Source of the DNA: Streptococcus parasanguinis
GTDB lineage: Bacteria > Bacillota > Bacilli > Lactobacillales > Streptococcaceae
NCBI GenBank assembly: GCA_905188195.1
Contig: CAJJKY010000001.1
Coordinates: 124,001-188,000, forward strand
Direction: 5' to 3'
Length of the DNA stretch: 64,000 bases
The notes below the pieces were generated by a model. The model did not search any database. It was not told the DNA's origin and saw nothing but the letters and a program-made list of their open reading frames with translations. The number at the start of each line of letters is the position of its first letter. Positions within the stretch are counted from its first letter, which is position 1. A program made the position numbers and the translations under genes. This document shows, piece after piece, positions 25,055 to 33,902 of the stretch.

Positions 25055-26185
25055 ATGGTAGAATTAAATCTTAAAAATATTTACAAAAAATATCCAAACA
25101 GCGAACACTACTCAGTTGAAGACTTCAACTTGGACATCAAAGACAAAGAGTTTATCGTTTTCGTAGGTCCTTCAGGATGTGGTAAATCAACGACTCTTCG
25201 TATGATCGCTGGTCTTGAAGATATCACAGAAGGTGAATGTTCCATCGATGGTGTCGTTGTAAACAACGTGGCACCTAAAGACCGTGACATCGCCATGGTA
25301 TTCCAAAACTACGCTCTTTACCCACACATGACTGTGTACGATAACATGGCATTTGGTTTGAAATTGCGTAAATACAGCAAGGAAGATATCGACAAACGTG
25401 TACAAGAAGCAGCTGAAATCCTTGGCTTGAAAGAATTCTTGGATCGTAAACCAGCTGACCTTTCAGGTGGTCAACGTCAACGTGTGGCCATGGGACGTGC
25501 CATTGTCCGTGATGCAAAAGTATTCTTGATGGACGAACCTTTGTCAAACTTGGATGCCAAATTGCGTGTATCGATGCGTGCTGAAATCGCGAAAATTCAC
25601 CGTCGTATCGGAGCTACAACGATCTATGTAACCCACGACCAAACAGAAGCGATGACACTTGCTGACCGTATCGTTATCATGTCTGCTACTAAAAACCCTG
25701 CAGGTACTGGTACAATCGGACGTGTAGAACAAATCGGAACTCCTCAAGAAGTATACAAAAACCCAGTCAACAAATTCGTAGCTGGATTCATCGGAAGCCC
25801 TGCGATGAACTTCATTAACGTGAAATTGGAAGGTGGACACATCGTTGCCAATGGATTGAACTTGAAAGTTCCAGAAGGTGCTTTGAAAGTCTTGAAAGAA
25901 AAAGGCTATGATGGTAAAGAATTGATCTTTGGTATCCGTCCAGAAGACGTGAATACAGAAGCTGCTTTCCTTGAAACTTTCCCAGAATCAGTAGTAAAAG
26001 CAACGATCTCTGTATCTGAATTGCTTGGTTCTGAATCTCACTTGTACTGCCAAGTTGGTGACAACGAATTCATCGCTAAAGTAGATGCGCGTGACTACCT
26101 TGGAACTGGTGAAACCATCGAACTTGGATTTGACTTGAACAAAGCTCACTTCTTCGACAAAGAAACTGAAAAAACAGTATACTAA
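25055..26185 (+). CDS. msmK: Multi-sugar ABC transporter ATPase MsmK
   Basis: 376-aa ATP-binding subunit of the UgpC/MalK class, shared by several oligosaccharide importers in streptococci. Walker A GPSGCGKST, Q-loop VFQNYALYPHMT, signature LSGGQRQR, Walker B VFLMDEPLSNLDA and switch His THDQ are all present. C-terminal TOBE/regulatory domain from about residue 235 includes FGIRPEDV. AAAGGAG precedes the ATG. The codon use is of highly expressed type. dexB follows after an intervening hairpin. Confidence 0.93.
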   Translation: MVELNLKNIYKKYPNSEHYSVEDFNLDIKDKEFIVFVGPSGCGKSTTLRMIAGLEDITEGECSIDGVVVNNVAPKDRDIAMVFQNYALYPHMTVYDNMAFGLKLRKYSKEDIDKRVQEAAEILGLKEFLDRKPADLSGGQRQRVAMGRAIVRDAKVFLMDEPLSNLDAKLRVSMRAEIAKIHRRIGATTIYVTHDQTEAMTLADRIVIMSATKNPAGTGTIGRVEQIGTPQEVYKNPVNKFVAGFIGSPAMNFINVKLEGGHIVANGLNLKVPEGALKVLKEKGYDGKELIFGIRPEDVNTEAAFLETFPESVVKATISVSELLGSESHLYCQVGDNEFIAKVDARDYLGTGETIELGFDLNKAHFFDKETEKTVY

Positions 26186-26201
26186 TAAGTGCTGACACTG
26201 T

Positions 26202-26235
26202 AGAGACTGAGACGATATGTCTCAGTCTCTTTCAT
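26202..26235 (+). terminator. Hairpin between msmK and dexB
   Basis: AGAGACTGAGAC pairs perfectly with GTCTCAGTCTCT around GATAT, followed by a weak T run. It may partially terminate or stabilise the msmK message, lowering dexB. Confidence 0.75.
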
Positions 26236-26251
26236 TTTAAGGAGACAAAAC

Positions 26252-27919
26252 ATGGAAAAAGACTGGTGGAAGGGGAAGGTCGCTTATCAGATCTACCCAA
26301 AAAGCTTTAAGGATAGCAACGCTGATGGTGTTGGGGATTTGAAAGGCATCACGGAGAAACTCGATTACCTTCAAGACTTAGGGATTGACATTCTCTGGTT
26401 ATCTCCTATTTACAAGAGTCCGTTTATTGACCAGGGTTATGATATTTCCGACTATTATGCCATTGATCCTATTTTTGGAACTATGGAAGATATGGAAGAG
26501 CTGATCGCGGAAGGTAAGAAGCGGGGCATTTCCATCATTATGGACTTGGTGGTTAACCACTGCTCCAGTCATCACGAGTGGTTCCAAAAAGCTCTAGCGG
26601 ATCCAGATGGTCCTTATGCGGATTACTTTTATTTCATCGAAAGTGACAAGGAACCCAACAACTGGGAAAGTTACTTTGGAGGCAGTGTCTGGGAACCCGT
26701 TCCTGGCACCAACAAATACTATCTCCATTCTTTCCACAAGGATCAGCCGGATCTCAATTGGCAAAATCCTGTCTTACGCGAAGAGATTTACAAGATGATC
26801 AATTGGTGGTTGGACAAGGGAATTGCAGGCTTCCGGATTGATGCTATCATCAACATTAAAAAAGATTTAGAATGGCGTTCGCTTCCGTCTGATCGTGACA
26901 ATGGCTTGGTCCCAGTACCGGAGTCTCTGGTCAATGCGCAACCGATTGAACCTTTCTTGCAAGAGTTAAAGGAGCGGACCTTCGCCAAGTACAATGCCTT
27001 CACAGTAGGGGAAGTTTTCAATGAAACCGACGAAGAATTGCATTTCTTCATTGGAAAAGATGGCGTCTTCTCTTCTATCTTTGATTTCAAACAAACCATG
27101 CTGGGGCAAGAAGGAAAAGGCTGGTTTGACCATAGTCTTCCGACAGCAGATGAACTCAAGGAAAGTATTTTCCAAGCGCATGAGCGCGCGGATAGCATTG
27201 GGGTTCTCTCGACCATCATTGAAAACCACGACGAACCTCGTGGTGTGTCCCACTATATCGCAGAAGGTCCGGTAAACGATACCAGTAAAAAAGCCCTGGG
27301 GACCATTCAGGTTTTACGTAAGGGAATTCCTTTTATCTATCAAGGCCAAGAAATTGGAATGGAAAACCAAGTCTTTGAATCGGTGGAGGATTTTGATGAT
27401 ATTGCGACCATCAATGGTTATCATGTTGCTAAAGAAGCTGGTTTGAGCGAGGAAGAAGCCTTAGCTGCGATTGCTAAATACAGCCGGGACAATGCGCGGA
27501 CACCCATGCAGTGGACAAAAGAGCCAGGTCTGGGCTTTAGCGATGGGTCAGCTTGGTTGATCAGTCCCAAACCAGATGTTGCCATCAATGTGGAAGATCA
27601 AGAAAAGGATCCAGACTCCATCTTGAATTATTACCGTAAGTTGACGGCCTTGTATCGCCATCCCCTTTATGGAAATACCATTCGGTTTGGAGATATGATT
27701 CCAGCGTATCGGGACCGTGAAAACATCATCGCCTTTGAACGCCGTGGGGACAAGCTTCTCTTGGTTGTCAGCAATTTCCAAAATCGCCAGGCTAGCTTGG
27801 AGTTGCCAGCTCCGATTAAAACGGTCGTTTTAAATAATACAGCAGGATTATTCCAAGAAGGAGACCAAGTGCTCGAATTGACCCCTTACCAAACTGTTGT
27901 GCTAGAATTAGCAGAATAG
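26252..27919 (+). CDS. dexB: Glucan 1,6-alpha-glucosidase (GH13)
   Basis: 555-aa intracellular glycoside hydrolase family 13 enzyme splitting alpha-1,6 links of isomalto-oligosaccharides. Conserved regions: DLVVNHCSSHHEWF, GFRIDAI (nucleophile Asp), FTVGEVF (acid/base Glu) and IIENHDEPRG (transition-state Asp). YGNTIRFGDM and a beta-sandwich C-terminus follow. AAGGAGACAAAAC precedes the ATG. The msmK neighbour supports dexB. Trehalose-6-phosphate hydrolase and oligo-1,6-glucosidase are related alternatives. Confidence 0.83.
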   Translation: MEKDWWKGKVAYQIYPKSFKDSNADGVGDLKGITEKLDYLQDLGIDILWLSPIYKSPFIDQGYDISDYYAIDPIFGTMEDMEELIAEGKKRGISIIMDLVVNHCSSHHEWFQKALADPDGPYADYFYFIESDKEPNNWESYFGGSVWEPVPGTNKYYLHSFHKDQPDLNWQNPVLREEIYKMINWWLDKGIAGFRIDAIINIKKDLEWRSLPSDRDNGLVPVPESLVNAQPIEPFLQELKERTFAKYNAFTVGEVFNETDEELHFFIGKDGVFSSIFDFKQTMLGQEGKGWFDHSLPTADELKESIFQAHERADSIGVLSTIIENHDEPRGVSHYIAEGPVNDTSKKALGTIQVLRKGIPFIYQGQEIGMENQVFESVEDFDDIATINGYHVAKEAGLSEEEALAAIAKYSRDNARTPMQWTKEPGLGFSDGSAWLISPKPDVAINVEDQEKDPDSILNYYRKLTALYRHPLYGNTIRFGDMIPAYRDRENIIAFERRGDKLLLVVSNFQNRQASLELPAPIKTVVLNNTAGLFQEGDQVLELTPYQTVVLELAE

Positions 27920-28247
27920 AAAGAAACTTTGTATTATTGTTAGATTTAAGATGTAGAATAGTATTTTCATTAAAAAATCTGGAGAAATTTATAAAAGTTA
28001 TCTATACTTTAGAATCAGTCAAGTATAAACTGAAACTTTCCGCCGTGAGAAAAGTGCCTGAAACAACTGTGTTTCAGGCACTCGGGAGTTTTGAGACCTT
28101 AGGCTCAAAACTAAGTCATGGAACTTCGAAGAAGTTCGCTGACGTCCGTACTCACCTAAGGAAAGTTTTGAAAGATATTTTATCTCCAAAAAGAACCTTC
28201 GCGTCTGCGAAGGTTCTTTTCGTGTCATCCAAGTCTAAACCTGGAAC
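27920..28247. other. Gene-free region holding a multi-stem structured element
   Basis: Between dexB and the convergent carboxypeptidase gene. Outer arms GAAACTTTCC..GTGAG (28032-28049) pair with CTCAC..GGAAAGTTT (28151-28168). Inside are three hairpins: AGTGCCTGAAACA/TGTTTCAGGCACT (28053-28082), AGTTTTGAG/CTCAAAACT (28087-28112) and GAACTTC/GAAGTTC (28121-28137). A separate terminator follows at 28188-28219. Outside these I see nothing. Confidence 0.7.
28188..28219 (-). terminator. Terminator of the M14 carboxypeptidase gene
   Basis: On the minus strand AAGAACCTTCGC pairs with GCGAAGGTTCTT around AGAC, then T5. It could also act for dexB on the plus strand (TTTT). Confidence 0.85.
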
Positions 28248-31200
28248 TTACTCAACTTCTTTCTTTTTCAAGAGGAGGAAGCCTCCGCTAACGGCTAACA
28301 AGAAGCCTGAAAGAATGAAGTGTGCGGTTGTGTCTTCTCCAGTTTGTGGCAATTGTGCCTTAGCTGGACTTTCTTGGAAGCTTTGTCCTACTTGGTAAGT
28401 CAAAGCTTGCACGCTTTCTCCATTTTCCACAGTTGTTTCTTTTTGTGGAAGGAGCACTTTAGGAGTGTCCTTCTTGGCCAAGATTGGCTGTGGATTGCTT
28501 GTTTGGTTATGAATTGGAACTACCACTTGATCTGGTTCTTTAGCTGGAACGTAATCCATCAAGCTTGCCAACTTGCTGCCAAAGATCGCATTGGTTACCC
28601 AGCGGAAGAAGTGGACAGGGTGTTGACGGTTGGTTGGATTTCCTGCATAGACAAAGAGTGGTTGTCCCATCAGTTCTCCAGAGATGGCCATGACTTTGTT
28701 AGCCAGAACATCGTTATGTGGCCACCAACCTGCAATATAATAATCGCTTGGAGCGATGCTCATCAAGGTCTTGAAATGCTCTGGAACCTTTTCAATCCAG
28801 TTTCCTGAGTTGGAGTAGAAGAGGGTATTCTTCTTGTATCCGCTGGTCAATGGATCCTGATCATCAATGATCGCTTTCATCAAGCCTTCGTAGTCACTAC
28901 CGCCTTTTAGTTTTTCAGCGTCAAATCCTGTAAGAACTCCCAATTTTTCCAATTTTTGCATGGCTTCCCCGCCAATGACAAGGGTTGGTTTCTTGCCAAA
29001 AATGGAAGCGTCAAAGCGATTGCTTTCCAAAATAACAACATCCGCTTCTTCTGGCGTATTGACGATTTGGAAGCCTAATTTTTCAAGGACCAAACTAGTA
29101 TGAGCAGGCGCATCTACTCCAGCCCAATTATAGTGGTAGTTTGGAGAGTAGACCTTCATCGGTTTCAAGGTTGGGCCACTAGGCACCTTGTAGAGGGCAT
29201 CACCATAAATGGCATAGTTTGGTAGGAGCGAAGCAAAGGTATCGCGGTCAACGATGTAGCCATCATCTGTTAGGTAGACAGATTTTCCTTGTGCAATAGC
29301 CTGGTTGACAGCTTTAACGGCACTGGCTGAGGTATTTGCGATCACATAGTAAGGAGCTTTTGGATCGATCTCAGAGGTACGAGTGGCGCGGGTGGTGGTG
29401 ACTTCTCCTAATTTTCCGTTGAAAAGACCATCCGCAAAGACAGGTTCGGACTTGAACCCTCTCATATCTGGGAAGTTTACCAGCAACTCTGCGTACATAG
29501 CAGCCCAGGCAGATTCGTTGGAACCCTTGTAGAGAATGTGGTTAGCATAGCCACGTTTGGCTTGGGCCATGTCAATGACTAAGTCCCCTTTTTTATAGTT
29601 GCCAATATCTTCTTTGAGTTCCTTGACGAGGACACCATTGCGTTTGAAGTAGTCGATCATATTGAAGGCTTCTTGGGCATCGTTGTCTTTGTCGAGGCTC
29701 ATTGGGATGACGTAGTAGTCTGGGAAGAATTTCGGACGACCATTTTTCACACGTCCAACGATTTCTCCATTTGGGCCGACCAGTTCATTTTCGGCTTTTG
29801 GATCTTCGGTTTTATTGAGACCGCGCAGGTAGAAGTTGAGACGCATCTCAAGGAGACGGTCCGGATCTTGGTTGAGGAAGTCAATCCCTCCTAGGACAGC
29901 ATTGCGACCTGCTTTGTAGGATTCTTCATTTCCTTCCGGAATTTCGATAGTATGGCCTAAGATACCATGGTAGACAGCATAAACTCCTGTATAGCCAGAG
30001 AAGGAGTCATCCCAGCCATCGCCCCAATCCAGTTTTGGAATGATGTAACTATCGTATTTAGAATTGGCAACTCCTGCCCGTCCCATATGATGGGCATTTT
30101 CTAGCATCAGATCTGACAGAAGATCGTATTCGAAGTTCGGATCATGTGGTGGAGTTGCAGGTTCGATCAAGAATTCTTTGACAAAACCGTGTAAGTCGTA
30201 GAGAGCGATTGGATTCCATTTGTTGATCATTTGGATAACCGTGCGAACTTCAGGGTTGGTTTGGTAGCTGGCATCCCGGTTTGGATCGAGCCCGTTTGCT
30301 AGGGCCCGCAGGTTGAGAGCATCCCCATCTGGGTTTTCCGTGAAGTCAAATAAGAAGATGAATTTATTGAGCAAGCTTGGAATATCTAGCGTGACTGTTT
30401 TAGCATTTCCAGCTTCATCGGTGGTGTTAAAGGTCACCTTTTCCTTGGTCGCAAAAGTATTGAAGAGGCCTGTGATGATATCAATGCCTGGTTGTTCATC
30501 CGCGTGGGTGTTGTGGACTAAGACAGGTAATTTGTAATCCAAGGTCTTGTCCTTCAGAGCTGCCAGCATTTCGCTTGGCTTGGTCAAGGCTGTAGGGTTG
30601 GTACTAGAAAGGTAGTGATCAATGCTAGCTTGGTCCTTGCTCACGATCCCCATCTTCATATCCCGGCCTTGGGCACTCTTACCAAGGGTTTCCAGCTGCA
30701 CCAAACGATCGGGTTTCGCTTCTTCCTTGGATTTTTCGATAGCAGCTAGCATCTCTTCATGTGTATGGTAGTCTTGGTAAGGTCGAAAAACAAGGGTCTT
30801 ATTGATGGTGATCCCTAAGTCTGCATTGGTTCCGACTAGCTCATGGTTGCCGATGTAATTGCGATAAGTCCGGCGAATATTATTTGGGCTACGAAGACTG
30901 AGATCTTCACCAAAGAGATCCTTCACGTCAATGTGGAGATCCAGATCATTGCCGTTTGCGGTCTCTGTGATCGTAAGGAATGGATCCTTGCTCAGTGTTC
31001 CTGTCTCCATATCCCAAGTTTTCCACTCAGAGAGAGGCTTATTGTCTAAGGTCCAGTTGATCTTGCCAGCAGCTTGAGCTTTTTCTTGGACTTTGTCATC
31101 AATCGTACTCTTTTCAGAGAGATAAATGGTGCTATCCGCCAATCGAGTCGCTTGGTCAGCGGTTGTTGTAGCACGGTTAGTGCTTGGACTAGCGGCTGGC

Positions 31201-31469
31201 GCAACTTCTGTAGTAGAAGCCACATCAGAAGTCGCTGCTGTTTCTGCAGGACTAGCAGGAGTTACTTCTGTGGCTGTAGCCGGACTGGCAGTATCAGCTG
31301 TCACAGGTGGCTCAGTAGTAGGTGTCGCTTCAAGGACCGTGCTTGGTTCCGTTTGAGGCGCTTCTACGCTATCGGCTGAAGCTTGGCCATGACCGATAAC
31401 GGAAAGCAAGACAGCAGCGGAGAGGCTGAGTGTTGTAGTGTACAAATGTTTCTTATACGAAGACTTCAT
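28248..31469 (-). CDS. LPXTG-anchored M14 zinc carboxypeptidase
   Basis: 1073-aa cell-wall protein. It has a signal peptide (MKSSYKKHLYTTTLSLSAAVLLSVIGHGQASA), a Ser/Thr/Pro/Ala-rich linker to about residue 110, and an M14 peptidase-like domain. The domain contains LGKSAQGRDMKMG, the zinc motif HNTHADEQPG (His...Glu), ENPDGD, NRDASYQTNPE and YDLHGF (third ligand His). A long C-terminal region follows, then sortase signal LPQTGE, membrane helix and basic tail. AAGGAGG lies before the ATG. The promoter carries a cre-like site. Probably trims host or peptidoglycan peptides; the true substrate is unknown. Confidence 0.87.
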   Translation of the reverse strand: MKSSYKKHLYTTTLSLSAAVLLSVIGHGQASADSVEAPQTEPSTVLEATPTTEPPVTADTASPATATEVTPASPAETAATSDVASTTEVAPAASPSTNRATTTADQATRLADSTIYLSEKSTIDDKVQEKAQAAGKINWTLDNKPLSEWKTWDMETGTLSKDPFLTITETANGNDLDLHIDVKDLFGEDLSLRSPNNIRRTYRNYIGNHELVGTNADLGITINKTLVFRPYQDYHTHEEMLAAIEKSKEEAKPDRLVQLETLGKSAQGRDMKMGIVSKDQASIDHYLSSTNPTALTKPSEMLAALKDKTLDYKLPVLVHNTHADEQPGIDIITGLFNTFATKEKVTFNTTDEAGNAKTVTLDIPSLLNKFIFLFDFTENPDGDALNLRALANGLDPNRDASYQTNPEVRTVIQMINKWNPIALYDLHGFVKEFLIEPATPPHDPNFEYDLLSDLMLENAHHMGRAGVANSKYDSYIIPKLDWGDGWDDSFSGYTGVYAVYHGILGHTIEIPEGNEESYKAGRNAVLGGIDFLNQDPDRLLEMRLNFYLRGLNKTEDPKAENELVGPNGEIVGRVKNGRPKFFPDYYVIPMSLDKDNDAQEAFNMIDYFKRNGVLVKELKEDIGNYKKGDLVIDMAQAKRGYANHILYKGSNESAWAAMYAELLVNFPDMRGFKSEPVFADGLFNGKLGEVTTTRATRTSEIDPKAPYYVIANTSASAVKAVNQAIAQGKSVYLTDDGYIVDRDTFASLLPNYAIYGDALYKVPSGPTLKPMKVYSPNYHYNWAGVDAPAHTSLVLEKLGFQIVNTPEEADVVILESNRFDASIFGKKPTLVIGGEAMQKLEKLGVLTGFDAEKLKGGSDYEGLMKAIIDDQDPLTSGYKKNTLFYSNSGNWIEKVPEHFKTLMSIAPSDYYIAGWWPHNDVLANKVMAISGELMGQPLFVYAGNPTNRQHPVHFFRWVTNAIFGSKLASLMDYVPAKEPDQVVVPIHNQTSNPQPILAKKDTPKVLLPQKETTVENGESVQALTYQVGQSFQESPAKAQLPQTGEDTTAHFILSGFLLAVSGGFLLLKKKEVE

Positions 31470-31506
31470 ATAGAAGACCCTCCTTAAAAAGTTATTTTCC
31501 AGTTCT

Positions 31507-31535
31507 AGTATACCATTTTAGGAAAGCGTTTACAA
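31507..31535 (-). promoter_or_regulatory. M14 gene promoter with overlapping cre-like site
   Basis: On the minus strand -35 TTGTAA (31530-31535), 17-bp spacer, extended -10 TGGTATACT (core 31507-31512). The spacer holds TGTAAACGCTTTCC (31521-31534), a close match to a catabolite responsive element. Confidence 0.65.
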
Positions 31536-31552
31536 CAACTGCCTGAATAAAA

Positions 31553-31577
31553 AAGCCTTTGCATCTTGCAAGGGCTT
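31553..31577 (-). terminator. Terminator of the exporter gene
   Basis: On the minus strand AAGCCCTTGCA pairs with TGCAAAGGCTT around AGA, followed by TTTTTA. Confidence 0.8.
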
Positions 31578-31583
31578 CTTTGT

Positions 31584-32546
31584 CTATTCTGTTTCCTCAT
31601 GGAATTGTTGGTAAAAATCAACCTTGACCTGGATAAAAGTTTCTAAGTCTCTTAACAATTGGAGCAAGGTGGCGCGTGTTTCGAATTCTTCACGGGTCTT
31701 AGGAAGAGGACGTTCACGGAAGATCGCTAAATACTGACTAATATCATCTAGAAGATCTTGGGCAGGATTTTTCTGGCTTAACTGTTGGGCCGTTTTCTTA
31801 AAAAGTTGAGCTAGGATTATGCTTTCACTCGCCGCTAACTGACAACGGTTGACGTTTTCTGCCATATCCCGCAGGATATCGTTTTGCCGCTTGCGCATTT
31901 CGAAGTAGTGAATATGGTAGTTGGTTTGGTGAAAGAGGTGGTTGGAATGGTCCAGATAGACTAGATTTAAAGCATCCTTTAGGATGCTATCCAACTCCTT
32001 AATCAAGCGAGCATCATTGCGACCATCCCCTTTACCAAGAAATTCCGCAAAACGACCGAGGATCTTCTTTAGTTGGTCTTCGACAACATCATGATAATGA
32101 TCGATCGCAGCCTGATTAGAAGGCATATAGAGATTGGCCAGCAGGGCAAAGCTGGTTCCAATTAAAAAGAGGGCAAGTTCATTGAGCAAGAGTCCCCAGG
32201 AAGTAGACTGCTCAATCAAGAGGTGGGTGACCAGCACCGTGCTTGGCGTGATGCCGATCTGCCAACCCAATAAAAAGGCACAAGGGACATAAAGAGCGAT
32301 AAAGACTCCCAGTGCCCAAAGGTTGAATCCAAAAAAGGAAAAAGCGAGACTTCCGATAGCAAGGGCTAGCAAGGTCGACATAAAGCGCTGGTAGGCCTGC
32401 TTGATGGTGCTGCGCCGCGTATCAGAGATACTCAAGATGGCAATGACGCCAGCTGAGATGGCATAGGTCAAGCCCAGAGCATAAGCAAGGGCCGCCGCTA
32501 AACAGGTGGCCAAGGTGAGTTTGATGGTTCGTTGAAAAAGAGGCAT
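31584..32546 (-). CDS. Aromatic acid exporter-like membrane protein (ArAE/FusC type)
   Basis: 320-aa protein with about six N-terminal membrane helices in the first 150 residues (TIKLTLATCLAAALAYALGLTYAISAGVIAILSISDTRRSTIKQA). A long cytoplasmic helical domain ends the protein. The ISDTRRSTIKQAYQRF segment after helix 2 is typical of the family. Related proteins export aromatic carboxylic acids; the substrate here is unknown. GAAAGGAAGCC precedes the ATG. Divergent from rlmB. Confidence 0.78.
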   Translation of the reverse strand: MPLFQRTIKLTLATCLAAALAYALGLTYAISAGVIAILSISDTRRSTIKQAYQRFMSTLLALAIGSLAFSFFGFNLWALGVFIALYVPCAFLLGWQIGITPSTVLVTHLLIEQSTSWGLLLNELALFLIGTSFALLANLYMPSNQAAIDHYHDVVEDQLKKILGRFAEFLGKGDGRNDARLIKELDSILKDALNLVYLDHSNHLFHQTNYHIHYFEMRKRQNDILRDMAENVNRCQLAASESIILAQLFKKTAQQLSQKNPAQDLLDDISQYLAIFRERPLPKTREEFETRATLLQLLRDLETFIQVKVDFYQQFHEETE

Positions 32547-32630
32547 GGCTTCCTTTCTAGTTCGGTTCGTTCATTGAGATTGATTTGATTTCATTATATC
32601 ATGAATTGGCCTCTTCCTCCTTTCTTGTGG

Positions 32631-32643
32631 TATACTAGTTCTA
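32631..32643 (+). promoter_or_regulatory. Extended -10 promoter, apparently leaderless start for rlmB
   Basis: TGGTATACT places its -10 hexamer at 32631-32636. Seven bases later is the A of the rlmB ATG, so the transcript probably begins at the start codon. No Shine-Dalgarno sequence is present. Confidence 0.55.
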
Positions 32644-33371
32644 TGGAAAATAACGATATCGTATACGGTGTTCACGCAGTCACCGAGGCTTTACAAGCCA
32701 ATACAGGCAATAAATTATATATTCAAGAAGACCTCCGAGGAAAAAATGTCGACAAGATCAAGGCCTTAGCAGCTGAGAAAAAAGTGTCGATTTCTTGGAC
32801 GCCAAAGAAAACTCTGCAGGAAATGACGGAAGGAGCTGTTCACCAAGGTTTCGTTCTTCGAGTGGCAGCCTTTGCTTACACAGACTTGGCAGCGATTCTG
32901 AAACAGACAGCCCAAGAAGAGAACCCGCTTTTATTGATTCTCGATGGTCTAACAGATCCGCACAATCTTGGATCTATCTTACGGACAGCTGATGCGACCA
33001 ATGTCTCAGGAGTCATCATTCCTAAGCACCGAGCGGTTGGGGTAACCCCAGTAGTTTCAAAAACTTCTACCGGAGCAGTGGAACACATTCCCATTGCGCG
33101 TGTGACCAATCTTAGCCAAACTCTAGACAAGCTAAAGGAAGAGGGCTTCTGGATCTTTGGAACCGACATGAACGGCACGCCATCTCACCAGTGGAATACG
33201 GCTGGCAAGTTAGCCTTGATCATTGGCAATGAAGGAAAAGGGATCTCAGCCAACATCAAAAAGCAAGTCGATGAGATGATCACCATTCCCATGAATGGTC
33301 ATGTGCAAAGCCTCAATGCCAGTGTGGCAGCAGCCATTCTTATGTATGAGGTCTTTCGCAACCGACTATAA
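32643..33371 (+). CDS. rlmB: 23S rRNA 2'-O-methyltransferase RlmB (TrmH/SpoU family)
   Basis: 242-aa SAM-dependent enzyme of the SPOUT class, methylating a guanosine ribose in 23S rRNA. N-terminal substrate-binding domain (DIVYGVHAVTEAL...), then the three SpoU motifs: DPHNLGSILRTADA, LIIGNEGKGIS and IPMNGHVQSLNASVAAAILMYE with the trefoil-knot fold. An upstream in-frame ATG at 32601 also lacks a ribosome binding site; 32643 fits the family N-terminus. It is followed by the NYN nuclease gene 18 bases later. Confidence 0.9.
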   Translation: MENNDIVYGVHAVTEALQANTGNKLYIQEDLRGKNVDKIKALAAEKKVSISWTPKKTLQEMTEGAVHQGFVLRVAAFAYTDLAAILKQTAQEENPLLLILDGLTDPHNLGSILRTADATNVSGVIIPKHRAVGVTPVVSKTSTGAVEHIPIARVTNLSQTLDKLKEEGFWIFGTDMNGTPSHQWNTAGKLALIIGNEGKGISANIKKQVDEMITIPMNGHVQSLNASVAAAILMYEVFRNRL

Positions 33372-33389
33372 TCCTAGAAAGGCAATGAT

Positions 33390-33902
33390 ATGAAACGAAA
33401 AATCTTATTGGTTGACGGCTATAATATGATTGCCTTTTGGCAGGAGACCCGCCAGCTCTTTCAAAAAAGTGAGCTCGATGCAGCCCGCAATATCCTCCTG
33501 CAAAAACTGAGCCACTATGCTAGCTTTGAAGGGATCGAAGTCATCTGTGTCTTTGATGCCCAGTATATGCCAGGAGTGCGGCAGACCTATGAGGAGTTCA
33601 ATGTTCAGGTGGTCTTTACCGGTGAGGATGAGACGGCAGATGACTATATCGAGCGCTTGGCGGCAGAGCTTAACACGCCCCTCCACCAAGTATCGGTAGC
33701 AACCAGTGACTTAAATGAGCAATGGACCGTCTTTGCTCAAGGAGCCCTTCGGGTATCTGCCAGAGAGTTAGAAAAACGGGTCGCAGTCGTCAAAGGAAAC
33801 CTTAATCAAGCGCAGCGAGTGGTGAACGATCAAAAACCACCCATGCGACCACTCGATCACGAAGTATTGCGACAATTACAAGAAATGATGGGAGACAAGT
33901 AA
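33390..33902 (+). CDS. rae1: NYN-domain ribonuclease (YacP/Rae1 type)
   Basis: 170-aa PIN-like nuclease. Acidic active-site residues are visible in LLVDGYNMIAFW, VICVFDAQY and GEDETADDYIERL. In Bacillus the orthologue cuts mRNA inside the ribosome. Here, as there, it sits next to rlmB. Its stop overlaps the degV-like ATG by one base (TAATG), so the three genes are coupled. Confidence 0.85.
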   Translation: MKRKILLVDGYNMIAFWQETRQLFQKSELDAARNILLQKLSHYASFEGIEVICVFDAQYMPGVRQTYEEFNVQVVFTGEDETADDYIERLAAELNTPLHQVSVATSDLNEQWTVFAQGALRVSARELEKRVAVVKGNLNQAQRVVNDQKPPMRPLDHEVLRQLQEMMGDK

